Assembly (NCBI GenBank): GCA_024698805.1
Contig: JAILQT010000129.1
Span: forward strand, 1-48,918
Length of the DNA stretch: 48,918 nt
Direction of reading: 5' to 3'
Origin: Solobacterium sp.
GTDB taxonomy: Bacteria; Bacillota_I; Bacilli_A; Erysipelotrichales; Erysipelotrichaceae
Of this stretch, positions 25,154-34,430 are shown in pieces. The notes below the pieces were generated by a model that was given only the letters and a program-made list of their open reading frames with translations, searched no databases and had not been told where the DNA came from. The number at the start of each line of letters is the position of its first letter. Positions within the stretch are counted from its first letter, which is position 1. Both the position numbers and the translations under genes were made by a program.

Positions 25154-27993
25154 TGGTCACAGATAAACTTATCATTCGCGGCGCGAAAGAGAACAATCTG
25201 AAGAACATCTCGCTGGAGATCCCGAAAAACAGAATGGTCGTCATGACCGGGCTTTCCGGCTCCGGCAAGACCAGTCTGGCATTTGATACGATCTACGCAG
25301 AAGGCCAGCGCCGTTATGTGGAATCCCTTTCCGCTTATGCACGCATGTTCCTGGGCGGCGTGGAAAAACCGAACGTCGAGCTGATCGAAGGCCTTTCGCC
25401 TGCGATCTCGATCGACCAGAAGACAACGTCCAACAACCCGCGGTCCACGGTAGGCACCGTCACGGAGATCTATGACTACCTGCGTCTTCTGTATGCGAGG
25501 ACAGGCACCCCGTACTGTCCGAACCACAACATCCCGATCACCGGGCAGACGATCACCGAGATCGTCGAAGCGATCATGAAGCTTGAAGACAGGACAAGGC
25601 TGACTGTCATGGCGCCGATCATCCGCAACAGGAAAGGCACCTTCCGTGATACCTTCAACAAGCTGATGAAGGACGGTTTCGTACGTGTCCGCGTCGACGG
25701 CGAGATCAAGATGCTGGAAGACGACATCATGCTGGAAAAGAATTCACGCCATGACATCGATGTCGTGATCGACAGGATCATCAAGTCAGACGCAAACAGG
25801 AGCCGCATCCATGATTCGATCGACATCGCCCTGAATACGGCGGACGGAAAGGCAGTCGTGCTTGCAGGGGATGAGGAACTGATCTTTTCTTCCCATTTCG
25901 CATGCAGGATCTGCGGATTCACCGTTCCGAACCTGGAGCCCCGCCTGTTCTCGTTCAATGCCCCGATCGGTGCCTGCGACACATGTCACGGATTAGGCAT
26001 CACGGAAGAGGTGGACGTGGACAACCTGATCCCGGATAAGACAAAAACGATCCGCCAGGGCGGCATCCGGTACTATAAGAATATCGTCGATACGGACAAT
26101 ATCGAGTGGCAGACGTTCAAGGTGCTGATGAACGCGTATAAGATCGACGAAGATACACCGATCAAAGACTTCACAAAGAAACAGCTGGACGCAGTGCTCT
26201 ACGGCAGCGACAAGCCGATCAAATACACGATCGCTTCCTCCGGCGGCAACCAGTATGTCCGCAACGATTATATCGAGGGCGTCAAGACGATGATCGAAAG
26301 AAGATATGTGCAGACGACTTCTTCGATGTCCAAGGAATGGTATCACTCGTTCATGGTCGAATCACCGTGCCCGTCCTGCGGCGGGAAGAGACTCAACCGC
26401 CAGGCGCTCAGCGTCAAAGTGGGGGATAAAAATATCTGTGAATTCACGTCGTTTTCCGTACTGAATGCGCTGGACTGGATGGAACATCTTGAACTCAGTG
26501 AAGAGAAGACAAAGATCGCAGACCTCGTACTGAAGGAGATCCGGAACAGGCTGACGTTCCTGCGCGACGTGGGACTGGAATACCTGACGCTCGACAGGCT
26601 TGCAGGGACCCTTTCCGGCGGCGAAGCACAGAGGATCCGTCTTGCGACGCAGATCGGTTCACGTCTTTCCGGCGTGCTGTATGTCCTGGATGAGCCGTCG
26701 ATCGGCCTGCACCAGAGGGACAATTCAAAACTGATCGAAACACTGAAAAACATGCGTGATCTCGGCAACAGCCTGATCATTGTCGAGCATGATGAGGAAA
26801 CGATGCTCAGTGCCGACTGGATCGTGGATATCGGTCCCGGCGCAGGCATCCACGGCGGCGAGGTCATCGCGAACGGCACGCCTGAAGATATCAAAAACTG
26901 CGAGGCTTCGATCACCGGACAGTATCTTTCCGGCAAAAAGATCATCCCTGTCCCCGCAAAGCGCAGAAAAGGCACAGGCAAATATGTGGAGATCAAAGGC
27001 GCAGCCGAGCATAACCTGAAAGGTATCAACGTCAGGTTCCCGCTTGGCAAACTCGTCCTGGTGACCGGTGTATCCGGTTCCGGGAAGAGCACGCTTGTCA
27101 ATGAAGTGTTCATGAAGGCCGTCCTGCAGAATCTCGGCAGGGTGCGTGTAAGGCCCGGAAAACATAAGTCTGTCAAAGGCCTGGAGAATATCGACAAGCT
27201 CGTGCAGATCGACCAGGACCCGATCGGCAGGACGCCCCGTTCCAACCCGGCTACCTATACCGGCGTATTCGATGAGATCAGGGACGTATTCGCGAAGACG
27301 CCCGAAGCGCGCATGCGCGGTTATGAAAAGGGCAGGTTCTCTTTTAATACCAAAGGCGGCAGGTGCGAAGCCTGCCAGGGAGACGGCGTCAAGACGATCT
27401 CAATGAACTTCCTGCCGGATGTATATGTACCGTGTGAAGTGTGTCACGGGAAACGGTACAACGAAGAAACACTGCAGTGCACCTATAAGGGAAAGAATAT
27501 CTATGATGTCCTGGAGATGTCTGTTGAAGAAGCGCTCGTATTCTTCTCGAACCATCCGCGCATCAAAAACAAGCTGCAGACCCTCTATGATGTAGGTCTC
27601 GGCTATATCAAGCTCGGACAGTCGTCCACAACGCTCTCCGGCGGTGAAGCGCAGCGTGTCAAACTCTCCAGCGAACTGCAGAAGCGGGCGACAGGCAAGA
27701 CGGTATACATCCTGGATGAGCCGACGACCGGTCTGCATACAGATGACGTCAAGCGTCTGATCGAAGTGCTGCAGAGGATCGCCGACAACGGCGATACCGT
27801 GATCGTGATCGAACATAACCTGGATGTGATCAAATCTGCGGACTGGATCATCGACCTCGGCCCGGAAGGCGGCGACAACGGCGGCACGATCGTTGCGCAG
27901 GGCACGCCCGAGCAGGTCGCAGAAGTTAAGGAAAGCTGGACAGGGCAGTATCTGCAGAAAGCCCTGAACTGGACAAAACAGTATCAGAAGTGA
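25153..27993 (+). CDS. uvrA: Excinuclease ABC subunit A (UvrA)
   Basis: The 946-residue damage-recognition ATPase of nucleotide excision repair has two ABC modules: Walker [15 protein letters not shown] near residue 31 and [14 protein letters not shown] near 640, with signature [14 protein letters not shown] and [14 protein letters not shown]. The zinc modules are CRICG with CDTCHG, and CEACQGDG with [12 protein letters not shown]. The length and both insertion domains are those of ordinary UvrA1. It starts on the last base of the mutS stop with GAGGAGG upstream, so mismatch and excision repair genes are translationally coupled here. uvrB is not in the window. Confidence 0.97.
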   Translation: MVTDKLIIRGAKENNLKNISLEIPKNRMVVMTGLSGSGKTSLAFDTIYAEGQRRYVESLSAYARMFLGGVEKPNVELIEGLSPAISIDQKTTSNNPRSTVGTVTEIYDYLRLLYARTGTPYCPNHNIPITGQTITEIVEAIMKLEDRTRLTVMAPIIRNRKGTFRDTFNKLMKDGFVRVRVDGEIKMLEDDIMLEKNSRHDIDVVIDRIIKSDANRSRIHDSIDIALNTADGKAVVLAGDEELIFSSHFACRICGFTVPNLEPRLFSFNAPIGACDTCHGLGITEEVDVDNLIPDKTKTIRQGGIRYYKNIVDTDNIEWQTFKVLMNAYKIDEDTPIKDFTKKQLDAVLYGSDKPIKYTIASSGGNQYVRNDYIEGVKTMIERRYVQTTSSMSKEWYHSFMVESPCPSCGGKRLNRQALSVKVGDKNICEFTSFSVLNALDWMEHLELSEEKTKIADLVLKEIRNRLTFLRDVGLEYLTLDRLAGTLSGGEAQRIRLATQIGSRLSGVLYVLDEPSIGLHQRDNSKLIETLKNMRDLGNSLIIVEHDEETMLSADWIVDIGPGAGIHGGEVIANGTPEDIKNCEASITGQYLSGKKIIPVPAKRRKGTGKYVEIKGAAEHNLKGINVRFPLGKLVLVTGVSGSGKSTLVNEVFMKAVLQNLGRVRVRPGKHKSVKGLENIDKLVQIDQDPIGRTPRSNPATYTGVFDEIRDVFAKTPEARMRGYEKGRFSFNTKGGRCEACQGDGVKTISMNFLPDVYVPCEVCHGKRYNEETLQCTYKGKNIYDVLEMSVEEALVFFSNHPRIKNKLQTLYDVGLGYIKLGQSSTTLSGGEAQRVKLSSELQKRATGKTVYILDEPTTGLHTDDVKRLIEVLQRIADNGDTVIVIEHNLDVIKSADWIIDLGPEGGDNGGTIVAQGTPEQVAEVKESWTGQYLQKALNWTKQYQK

Positions 27994-28018
27994 AAGTGAT
28001 CAGGCTTTCACTTTTTTT
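27990..28018 (+). terminator. Intrinsic terminator after uvrA
   Basis: GTGAAAG, loop TGATCAGG, CTTTCAC, then seven T. A close copy of this hairpin occurs at 29165-29191. Confidence 0.9.
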
Positions 28019-28032
28019 GCGGTGTACCCGGT

Positions 28033-28050
28033 ATGGGCGCTCCGGCCCAT
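28033..28050 (+). repeat. ATGGGC...GCCCAT hairpin, copy 1
   Basis: ATGGGC, loop GCTCCG, GCCCAT. The same stem recurs at 29203, 34338 and 35600, always at the boundary of a secreted repeat-protein transcription unit. Confidence 0.6.
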
Positions 28051-28079
28051 TTGATTACGCAAAGGAATATGCTTAAATA
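28051..28079 (+). promoter_or_regulatory. Promoter of the first repeat-protein gene
   Basis: TTGATT, 17-base spacer, TAAATA, 43 bases before ATG 28123. It follows directly after the ATGGGC hairpin. Confidence 0.6.
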
Positions 28080-28122
28080 AAATAAGAAGAGGATCGGGAA
28101 TAATCACCTGGAGGAGTTTGGT

Positions 28123-29133
28123 ATGATAAAGAGACTTTTCATAGCCGTAACGGCGTTCTTTATGTTTTTCACGGTAATACCCGTAAATGCGGAAATCCTG
28201 CCCCTGAAAGAGGATGATTTTGAATATGAGCTGGAAGAGGATGACGAAGGGTATGAGATCCTGCTCGTATACCATGCCTGCGGGGGAGTATTCATCCAGG
28301 ATTACAAGTATTTCGCTTCTGTGACGGATGACGGATCAAAAGCCTACAGTGTCCAGTGGGTCGAAACAGAAAGTTCTATTGACGATGATGAAGGGGAAGC
28401 GTATGACTGGTATGCCATTACAAATGTCGCCGGGACTTTTGAAGAATGCGTGACCAGGGACGGCTATAAATTCAAAGGCTGGTACTATGATGAAGAATGC
28501 ACGCAGAAGCTGGAGCATAATAAAGAGAACGAGAGCTTCCCGAAAAAGCTCTATCTGTATGCAAAATGGACAGAGTTCAAACCCGGATGGGAAAAGACCG
28601 ATGACGGCTGGATCTACAATGTATCGGAAAGCGAGATCTATAAAAACGGTATTTATACGATCGGCCCCAAGATGTACGGTTTCGATAAGAACGGTATTAT
28701 GGTGACCGGCTGGTATAAATATGACGGCGACTGGTATTATTTCACATCTTCCGGTGCAATGGTGACAGGCTGGAAGAAGATCGGGGGAAAATGGTATTAC
28801 ATGGAATCCTACGGCAGGATGCTCAAAGGCTGGCAGAAGATCTCCGGCAAGTGGTATTACTTCGGCAGTTCAGGGGCGATGCTGACGGGGTGGCAGAAGA
28901 TCGCCAAAAAGTGGTATTATTTTACCTCCGGCGGCGCAATGGTCACCGGGTGGAAGAAGATCGGCGGCAAATGGTATTATTTCCAGTCTTCCGGTGTCAT
29001 GAAGACAGGCTGGCTGAAACTCGGCGGCAAGTGGTATTACTTCACATCTTCCGGTGCGATGGTCACAGGCACAAGGAAGATCGGATCCAAAACATATGAA
29101 TTCAGCAGTTCCGGTGCATGCCTGAACCCGTAA
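28123..29133 (+). CDS. Secreted repeat protein 1 (GW/choline-binding-like repeats)
   Basis: The 336 residues comprise a signal peptide (1-23, ending VNA), an acidic stretch, an Flg_new/InlB-B-like domain of about 100 residues (ILLVYHACGGVF to GYKFKGWYYDEE, then LYLYAKW), and a stretch from GWEKTDDGWIYN to KMYGFDKNG. Six full 20-residue cell-wall-binding repeats follow (for example GWKKIGGKWYYFQSSGVMKT), then a terminal GTRKIGSKTYEFSSSG cap and CLNP. Related repeats bind choline-decorated or glucan polymers, so the protein is likely held non-covalently on the wall. This copy lacks the AEETGE start of the mature protein found in most of the others. GGAGGAG precedes the ATG. Confidence 0.85.
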   Translation: MIKRLFIAVTAFFMFFTVIPVNAEILPLKEDDFEYELEEDDEGYEILLVYHACGGVFIQDYKYFASVTDDGSKAYSVQWVETESSIDDDEGEAYDWYAITNVAGTFEECVTRDGYKFKGWYYDEECTQKLEHNKENESFPKKLYLYAKWTEFKPGWEKTDDGWIYNVSESEIYKNGIYTIGPKMYGFDKNGIMVTGWYKYDGDWYYFTSSGAMVTGWKKIGGKWYYMESYGRMLKGWQKISGKWYYFGSSGAMLTGWQKIAKKWYYFTSGGAMVTGWKKIGGKWYYFQSSGVMKTGWLKLGGKWYYFTSSGAMVTGTRKIGSKTYEFSSSGACLNP

Positions 29134-29164
29134 ACAGGCATTTGCCCCGGCAGTCAGATTTAAA

Positions 29165-29191
29165 GTGAAAGTGAATCCTTTCACTTTTTTT
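29165..29191 (+). terminator. Intrinsic terminator after repeat protein 1
   Basis: GTGAAAG, loop TGAATC, CTTTCAC, then seven T. It is nearly identical to the uvrA terminator at 27990, indicating that the boundary was duplicated. Confidence 0.88.
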
Positions 29192-29202
29192 GGCTGCACG
29201 GC

Positions 29203-29220
29203 ATGGGCGGTTCGGCCCAT
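29203..29220 (+). repeat. ATGGGC...GCCCAT hairpin, copy 2
   Basis: ATGGGC, loop GGTTCG, GCCCAT, placed 12 bases after the terminator exactly as in copy 1 (14 bases). The remaining gap to 29325 is AT-rich and probably holds the promoter of the next operon (TAAAAT near 29262). Confidence 0.6.
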
Positions 29221-29324
29221 TTTCACCTGTGTTCCTGTGATTCACATGTATACAGATGTTAAAATGTAAGTACTTAGCCGGATATACATAATTAACTGAA
29301 ACGATCAGAGGAAGGAGAACAATT

Positions 29325-30320
29325 ATGCGCAGACTGTTATCCGTTTTACTGGCACTGTTCATCGTTTTCGGCTTCCTGCCTGTACAGGCAAATGCGGAAG
29401 AGACAGGTGAAACAGCGGTAACTTTTGAAAATGACGACGAGTATTACTACATAACGATCATCTGTCATGCCGGTGACGGTGTTTTTGATGCAAGCAAGAT
29501 CTCTGAGGGAGAAGTATCCGAAGATAAAAAGACACTTACCTACACGGGTAAGGTCCTGTATGAGAACCTCGCGGATGAAGGGGATGACCCGTACTATGAG
29601 TCTTTCCTGATCAATATGCCTCCGAAAAAGGGCATCAGCAGGAAAGGGTACAAATTCGCCGGATGGTATATCAACGAAGAGGCGGAAGGTGAATTCGACG
29701 GTATGCCCGGGGTCGACAAATACGAAGATGAGATCGAGGTGTATGCCGCATGGAATGAAATAGCGAAGATCGGCTGGAGGGAAACAGACAAAGGCTGGAG
29801 ATACTGCCAGGTGATCGGCGATGACTATACGAACGGCATCTATGATATCGGCGGCAAAAAGTACGGCTTTGATGAAGACGGCTACATGGTCAAAGACTGG
29901 AAAAAATTCGACGGTATATGGCATTACTTCCTGTCTTCCGGCGTTATGGCGACAGGCTGGGAAAAGATCTCCGGGAAATGGTATTACTTTGATCTTTCCG
30001 GCAATATGACAACAGGCTGGAAGAAGCTCAGCGGTAAGTGGTATTACTTCAAAGGGTCCGGCGCGATGGTCACGAGCTGGCAGAAGATCTCCGGCAAATG
30101 GTATTACTTTACTTCCGGCGGCGCTATGGTCACCGGGTGGAAGAAGATCGGCGGCAAGTGGTATTATTTCCAGTCTTCCGGTGTGATGAAGACGGGATGG
30201 CTGAAACTCAGCGGCAAATGGTACTATCTCGACAGCTCCGGCGCCATGGTCACAGGCACAAGGAAGATCGGCTCGAAGACATACACATTCAGCAGCAGCG
30301 GCGTCTGTCTGAACCCTTAA
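29325..30320 (+). CDS. Secreted repeat protein 2
   Basis: The 331 residues comprise signal peptide MRRLLSVLLALFIVFGFLP and cleavage near ANA, mature start EETGETAVTFE, an Flg_new-like domain (ITIICHAGDGVFDASK to GYKFAGWYINEE, IEVYAAW), the linker GWRETDKGWRYC, then six full 20-residue wall-binding repeats and the GTRKIGSKTYTFSSSG cap with CLNP. It is the first of five genes separated by exactly 18 bases. Ribosome site GAAGGAGAAC. The role is probably surface adhesion or ligand binding; the ligand is unknown. Confidence 0.85.
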   Translation: MRRLLSVLLALFIVFGFLPVQANAEETGETAVTFENDDEYYYITIICHAGDGVFDASKISEGEVSEDKKTLTYTGKVLYENLADEGDDPYYESFLINMPPKKGISRKGYKFAGWYINEEAEGEFDGMPGVDKYEDEIEVYAAWNEIAKIGWRETDKGWRYCQVIGDDYTNGIYDIGGKKYGFDEDGYMVKDWKKFDGIWHYFLSSGVMATGWEKISGKWYYFDLSGNMTTGWKKLSGKWYYFKGSGAMVTSWQKISGKWYYFTSGGAMVTGWKKIGGKWYYFQSSGVMKTGWLKLSGKWYYLDSSGAMVTGTRKIGSKTYTFSSSGVCLNP

Positions 30321-30338
30321 TCGGAAATGAGGAAAACC

Positions 30339-31271
30339 ATGTTAAGAAAAATACTGATATCATTGACAGCATTTATGCTTCTGACTGCAGTGATGCCCGT
30401 GCAGCTCAGGGCGGAAGAAACAGGTGAGAGTGCTGAACAGTTTGAAGACTATGCATATACGATCACGATCGTATGCCACGCAGCCGGCGGTGTATTTGAT
30501 CCGGAAAAAGCACTGCTCGGCACCGTCTCTGATGACAGGGAAACAATGACGTATGAAACCCTGGTCGAGAGCCATGCTCTGGGAGATGAAAACGAAGGCG
30601 ATGAGGTCTATGTAAATACACTGGATATACCGCCGGAAAACAAAGGACTTTCAAGAAAAGGGCATGTATTTGACGGCTGGTACCGCGACGCGGAATACTC
30701 TGAACCGTTCAGTTCTTCGATGGATGATGAAGAATACCTGGAAGAAACGCATATCTACGCAAAATGGAAAGAGGTCTGGAAGAAAGGCTGGAGGGAAGTC
30801 GACAAGGGCTGGAAATACAGTCAGGAAGAAGGCAGCGACTATAAGAACGGCGTTTACAAAATCGGTGCGAAATACTACGGTTTCGACGCAGACGGATTCA
30901 TGGTGAAAGGCTGGAAGAAATTCGGCAGATGGTATTATTTCGCCTCCTCCGGTGCAGCTGTCACAGGCTGGAAGAAGATCTCCAAAAAATGGTATTACTT
31001 CAATTCCTCCGGCGTTATGCAGACAGACTGGCAGAAGATCGCCAAAAAGTGGTATTACTTTACCTCCGGCGGCGCAATGGTCACCGGCTGGAAGAAGATC
31101 GGCGGGAAATGGTATTATTTCCAGTCCTCCGGCGCAATGAAGACGGGATGGCTGAAGCTCAGCGGCAAGTGGTATTATTTCACATCCTCCGGTGCCATGG
31201 TCACAGGCACAAGGAAGATCGGTTCGAAGACCTACACTTTCAGCAGCAGCGGCGTCTGCACGAACCCGTAG
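30339..31271 (+). CDS. Secreted repeat protein 3
   Basis: The 310 residues comprise signal peptide MLRKILISLTAFMLLTAVMP, mature start AEETGESAEQFE, an Flg_new-like domain (ITIVCHAAGGVFDPEK to GHVFDGWYRDAE, THIYAKW), GWREVDKGWKYS, then five repeats and the cap with CTNP. One repeat (GWKKFGRWYYF) is one residue short. ATG 30339 is preferred over ATG 30327: GAGGAAAACC lies right before it and the start matches the paralogs. The gap to the previous gene is 18 bases. Confidence 0.85.
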   Translation: MLRKILISLTAFMLLTAVMPVQLRAEETGESAEQFEDYAYTITIVCHAAGGVFDPEKALLGTVSDDRETMTYETLVESHALGDENEGDEVYVNTLDIPPENKGLSRKGHVFDGWYRDAEYSEPFSSSMDDEEYLEETHIYAKWKEVWKKGWREVDKGWKYSQEEGSDYKNGVYKIGAKYYGFDADGFMVKGWKKFGRWYYFASSGAAVTGWKKISKKWYYFNSSGVMQTDWQKIAKKWYYFTSGGAMVTGWKKIGGKWYYFQSSGAMKTGWLKLSGKWYYFTSSGAMVTGTRKIGSKTYTFSSSGVCTNP

Positions 31272-31289
31272 CGGGAAAGGAGAAAAACT

Positions 31290-32219
31290 ATGTTAAGAAA
31301 AATACTGACATCATTGACAGCTTTTGCGCTTCTTGCGGCAGTGATGCCGCTGCAGATCCGTGCCGAAGAGACGGGTGAAGAAGCAGATACATTTGATTAT
31401 TACTACATCACGGATGAGTACGCACTTGAAGTCACATGTTACGCGAACGGGGGAAAATTCGATCCTGCCAAGGCAGACGGTGTCAGCAAGGACGGGACAA
31501 AAAGGAATACGCTGCTGGAAGTGATCCTCTTTGAGGACGATGATGAAGAAGAAGAACACCATTTCAAATATACAATTGACCCCGAACCGCTGTCAGAAGG
31601 CCTGAGCAGGAAAAATTACAGGTTCGGCGGATGGTATACGGATAAGGATCTGAAAAATGAACTTGAGACCGAAAACTATACAGGCTATTACGATTATCCC
31701 AACCTGTATGCAAAATGGATATTTGAGAAAGGATGGCTGAAGACAGGTGAAGGCTGGATGTATTATGCCTCCGAGATGGATTATTTCACGGATGATATCT
31801 ACGAGATCAACGGGAAGAAATACGGTTTTGACCTGAACGGCATCATGGTCACAGGCTGGTATAAATTCAACGGCAAATGGCACTATTTCGTTTCTAACGG
31901 CGCAATGGTCACGGGATGGAAGAAGATCTCAAATAAATGGTACTGGTTCGATGCAAACGGCATCATGATCACAGGCTGGAAAAAGATATCCGGCAAGTGG
32001 TATTACTTCGCTTCCGGCGGCGCAATGGTCACCGGCTGGAGGAAGATCGGCGGGAAATGGTATTATTTCCAGTCTTCCGGCGCCATGAAGACAGGCTGGC
32101 TGAAACTGAACGGCAAATGGTATTATCTCGACAGTTCCGGCGCCATGGTCACAGGCACGAGGAAGATCGGTTCGAAGACATATACATTCAGCAGCAGCGG
32201 CGTCTGCCTGAATCCCTGA
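31290..32219 (+). CDS. Secreted repeat protein 4
   Basis: The 309 residues comprise signal peptide MLRKILTSLTAFALLAAVMP, nearly the same as in proteins 3 and 6, mature start AEETGEEADTFD, an Flg_new-like domain (LEVTCYANGGKFDPAK to NYRFGGWYTDKD, NLYAKW), GWLKTGEGWMYY, five repeats (two with W or H variants, KWHYF and KWYWF) and the cap with CLNP. The ribosome site AAAGGAG lies in the 18-base spacer. Confidence 0.85.
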   Translation: MLRKILTSLTAFALLAAVMPLQIRAEETGEEADTFDYYYITDEYALEVTCYANGGKFDPAKADGVSKDGTKRNTLLEVILFEDDDEEEEHHFKYTIDPEPLSEGLSRKNYRFGGWYTDKDLKNELETENYTGYYDYPNLYAKWIFEKGWLKTGEGWMYYASEMDYFTDDIYEINGKKYGFDLNGIMVTGWYKFNGKWHYFVSNGAMVTGWKKISNKWYWFDANGIMITGWKKISGKWYYFASGGAMVTGWRKIGGKWYYFQSSGAMKTGWLKLNGKWYYLDSSGAMVTGTRKIGSKTYTFSSSGVCLNP

Positions 32220-32237
32220 TAAGGAAGGAGGAACGGT

Positions 32238-33164
32238 ATGTTCAGAAAAATCTTTACAGCAGCTCTTTCGTTACTGCTGTCCGCAACGGTGATGCCGGCG
32301 CAGATCCTTGCGGAGGAAACGGGGGAGACCCCGGAGACTTACGAAGCCTACAATATCGTTGACGAGTATACGATCGAAGTCATATGCCACGCAAACGGGG
32401 GACTGTTCGATCCTGCCGGAACTGACGGTGTATCCGATGACAAAAAGACGCGTACATATGAGATCGACGTCATGGTATACGAACCTGAAGACGACCTTGA
32501 AGGCGACATCTACAGATACCGCATCGAGGATGAACCGTCGACTGCAGGCCTGGGCAGAAACGGTTATGTATTCGCAGGCTGGTATACAGATAAAGAGGGC
32601 ACCGCGAAGCTTGAAACAGACAGCTCGGGATTCTTTCCGGATGAATTCCATGTATATGCAAAGTGGTTCAAGACCGGATGGAAAAAGACGGGTGAAGGCT
32701 GGATGTATATCGTTTCGGAAACGGATTACTATACAGACGGTATCTATGAGATCGGCGGAAAGAAATACGGCTTTGACCTGAACGGCATCATGGTCACGGG
32801 CTGGTATAAATTCTCCGGCAAATGGCATTACTTCAGGCCTTCCGGTGCAATGGTGACAGGCTGGAAGAAGATCGCAAACAAATGGTACTGGTTCGATGCA
32901 GACGGCATCATGGTCAAAGGCTGGAAGAAGATATCCGGCAAGTGGTTTTATTTCAAGGGCTCCGGCGAGATGGTAAGGGGCTGGCAGAAGATCGGCGGGA
33001 AGTGGTACTTTTTCCAGGCTTCCGGCGCAATGAAGAAAAGCTGGATGAAACTGTCCGGCAAGTGGTACTACTTCAAATCTTCCGGCGAAATGGTCACAGG
33101 CACAAGGAAGATCGGATCAAAGACATATACATTCGACAGCAGCGGCGTCTGTCTGAACCCATAA
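32238..33164 (+). CDS. Secreted repeat protein 5
   Basis: The 308 residues comprise signal peptide MFRKIFTAALSLLLSATVMP, mature start AEETGETPETYEA, an Flg_new-like domain (IEVICHANGGLFDPAG to GYVFAGWYTDKE, FHVYAKW), GWKKTGEGWMYI, five repeats and the cap with CLNP. Its C-terminal repeats are the most diverged of the operon (KWFYFKGSGEMVR, KWYFFQASGAMKK, SWMKL), so it escaped the recent homogenisation seen in neighbours. The ribosome site AAGGAGG lies in the 18-base spacer. Confidence 0.85.
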   Translation: MFRKIFTAALSLLLSATVMPAQILAEETGETPETYEAYNIVDEYTIEVICHANGGLFDPAGTDGVSDDKKTRTYEIDVMVYEPEDDLEGDIYRYRIEDEPSTAGLGRNGYVFAGWYTDKEGTAKLETDSSGFFPDEFHVYAKWFKTGWKKTGEGWMYIVSETDYYTDGIYEIGGKKYGFDLNGIMVTGWYKFSGKWHYFRPSGAMVTGWKKIANKWYWFDADGIMVKGWKKISGKWFYFKGSGEMVRGWQKIGGKWYFFQASGAMKKSWMKLSGKWYYFKSSGEMVTGTRKIGSKTYTFDSSGVCLNP

Positions 33165-33182
33165 CAGGAAAGGAGAAAAACC

Positions 33183-34313
33183 ATGTTAAGAAAAATACTG
33201 ACATCATTGACAGCTTTTGCGCTTCTTGCGGCAGTGATGCCCGTACAGATCAGTGCGGAGGAGACCGGCGAGACAGCAGAGACATTTGAAAGCGGCAGTA
33301 TCGAAAGCCTGGAAGAACTGGATCTGGAAGCGATCCTTGACGACCTGATCGAGGAATATACGGATACATTCTATGTCGACTGTCATCTGAACGGAGGCAC
33401 GATCGATTATGACGTATGGGTACCGGATGTGATAAGGTATGTTTCCAAGGACGGACAGAGGGTAGTCTACCGCACAGAGACTCTGGAAGAAACAGAAGAA
33501 CATAACTCATATGAATTAGGCGAAGATGATTATTATGAGTGGATGGATATTTCCTATACAGTCGTGTACCCGCCCGCAACGGAAGGGCTGACCAGGAAAG
33601 GCTATAAATTCGACGGCTGGTATCTGAATAATACCTTTGAAGGTGAAAAGAACATTTTCGGATATTATTACAGATACGATATGACCGGCGGTGATAACGA
33701 TGATTACGCCGGAGCACCGATACATCAGGATTATTACGCAAAATGGATCGAAGTCTGGAAGAAGGGCTGGAGGGAAGTCGATAAAGGCTGGAAATACAGT
33801 CTGGAAAAAGGCAATGATTACACGAACGGCGTCTATAAGATCGGTAAGAAATACTATGGTTTTGACACAAAAGGCTTCATGGTCAAAGGCTGGAAGAAGT
33901 TCAGCGGGAAATGGTATTATTTCACCTCCTCCGGCGCTGCAGTGACCGGGTGGAAGAAGCTTTCCGGAAAATGGTACTGGTTCAACTCTGAGGGGAAGAT
34001 GGTCACCAGCTGGAACAAGATCTCCGGCAAGTGGTATTACTTCAACGGTTCAGGGGCGATGCTGACGGGATGGCAGAAGATCGGCAAGAAGTGGTATTAC
34101 TTCCTTTCCGGCGGCGCAATGGTCACCGGCTGGAAGAAGATCGGCGCCAAGTGGTATTACTTCCAGTTCTCCGGTGTCATGAAGACCGGCTGGCTGAAGC
34201 TCGGGGGCAAGTGGTATTATTTCAATTCCTCCGGTGCGATGGTCACAGGAACAGTAAAGATCGGTTCGAAGACATACACATTCAACAGCAGCGGTGTCTG
34301 CCAGAATCCTTGA
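33183..34313 (+). CDS. Secreted repeat protein 6
   Basis: The 376 residues comprise signal peptide MLRKILTSLTAFALLAAVMP, mature start AEETGETAETFE, an extra acidic helix (SLEELDLEAILDDLIEE) and a longer Flg_new-like domain (YVDCHLNGGTIDYDVW to GYKFDGWYLNN). Then come GWREVDKGWKYS, six repeats and the cap GTVKIGSKTYTFNSSG with CQNP. Its N-terminal domain and repeats are closest to protein 7. It is the last gene of the 18-base-spaced operon and is followed by a terminator. Confidence 0.85.
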   Translation: MLRKILTSLTAFALLAAVMPVQISAEETGETAETFESGSIESLEELDLEAILDDLIEEYTDTFYVDCHLNGGTIDYDVWVPDVIRYVSKDGQRVVYRTETLEETEEHNSYELGEDDYYEWMDISYTVVYPPATEGLTRKGYKFDGWYLNNTFEGEKNIFGYYYRYDMTGGDNDDYAGAPIHQDYYAKWIEVWKKGWREVDKGWKYSLEKGNDYTNGVYKIGKKYYGFDTKGFMVKGWKKFSGKWYYFTSSGAAVTGWKKLSGKWYWFNSEGKMVTSWNKISGKWYYFNGSGAMLTGWQKIGKKWYYFLSGGAMVTGWKKIGAKWYYFQFSGVMKTGWLKLGGKWYYFNSSGAMVTGTVKIGSKTYTFNSSGVCQNP

Positions 34314-34325
34314 TCAGTATAAAAC

Positions 34326-34359
34326 GGGCTGAACCATATGGGCGGTTCAGCCCATTTTT
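34326..34359 (+). terminator. Terminator after repeat protein 6, includes hairpin copy 3
   Basis: GGGCTGAACC, loop ATATGGGC, GGTTCAGCCC, then ATTTTTT. Inside it the alternative stem ATGGGC/GCCCAT (from 34338) matches the repeated hairpin at 28033 and 29203. Confidence 0.85.
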
Positions 34360-34374
34360 TCGCTGTTCAGGCAA

Positions 34375-34383
34375 TGATAAAAT
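34375..34383 (+). promoter_or_regulatory. Extended -10 element before repeat protein 7
   Basis: TGATAAAAT, 48 bases before ATG 34431. The same block is repeated at 35637-35645, and the ATGATAAAAT string also occurs at 37364 before repeat protein 9. No clear -35 box. Confidence 0.5.
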
Positions 34384-34430
34384 GTGGTTGAAGAACGATG
34401 ATTCCAGAATGATTTGAAAGGAAAATGAAT

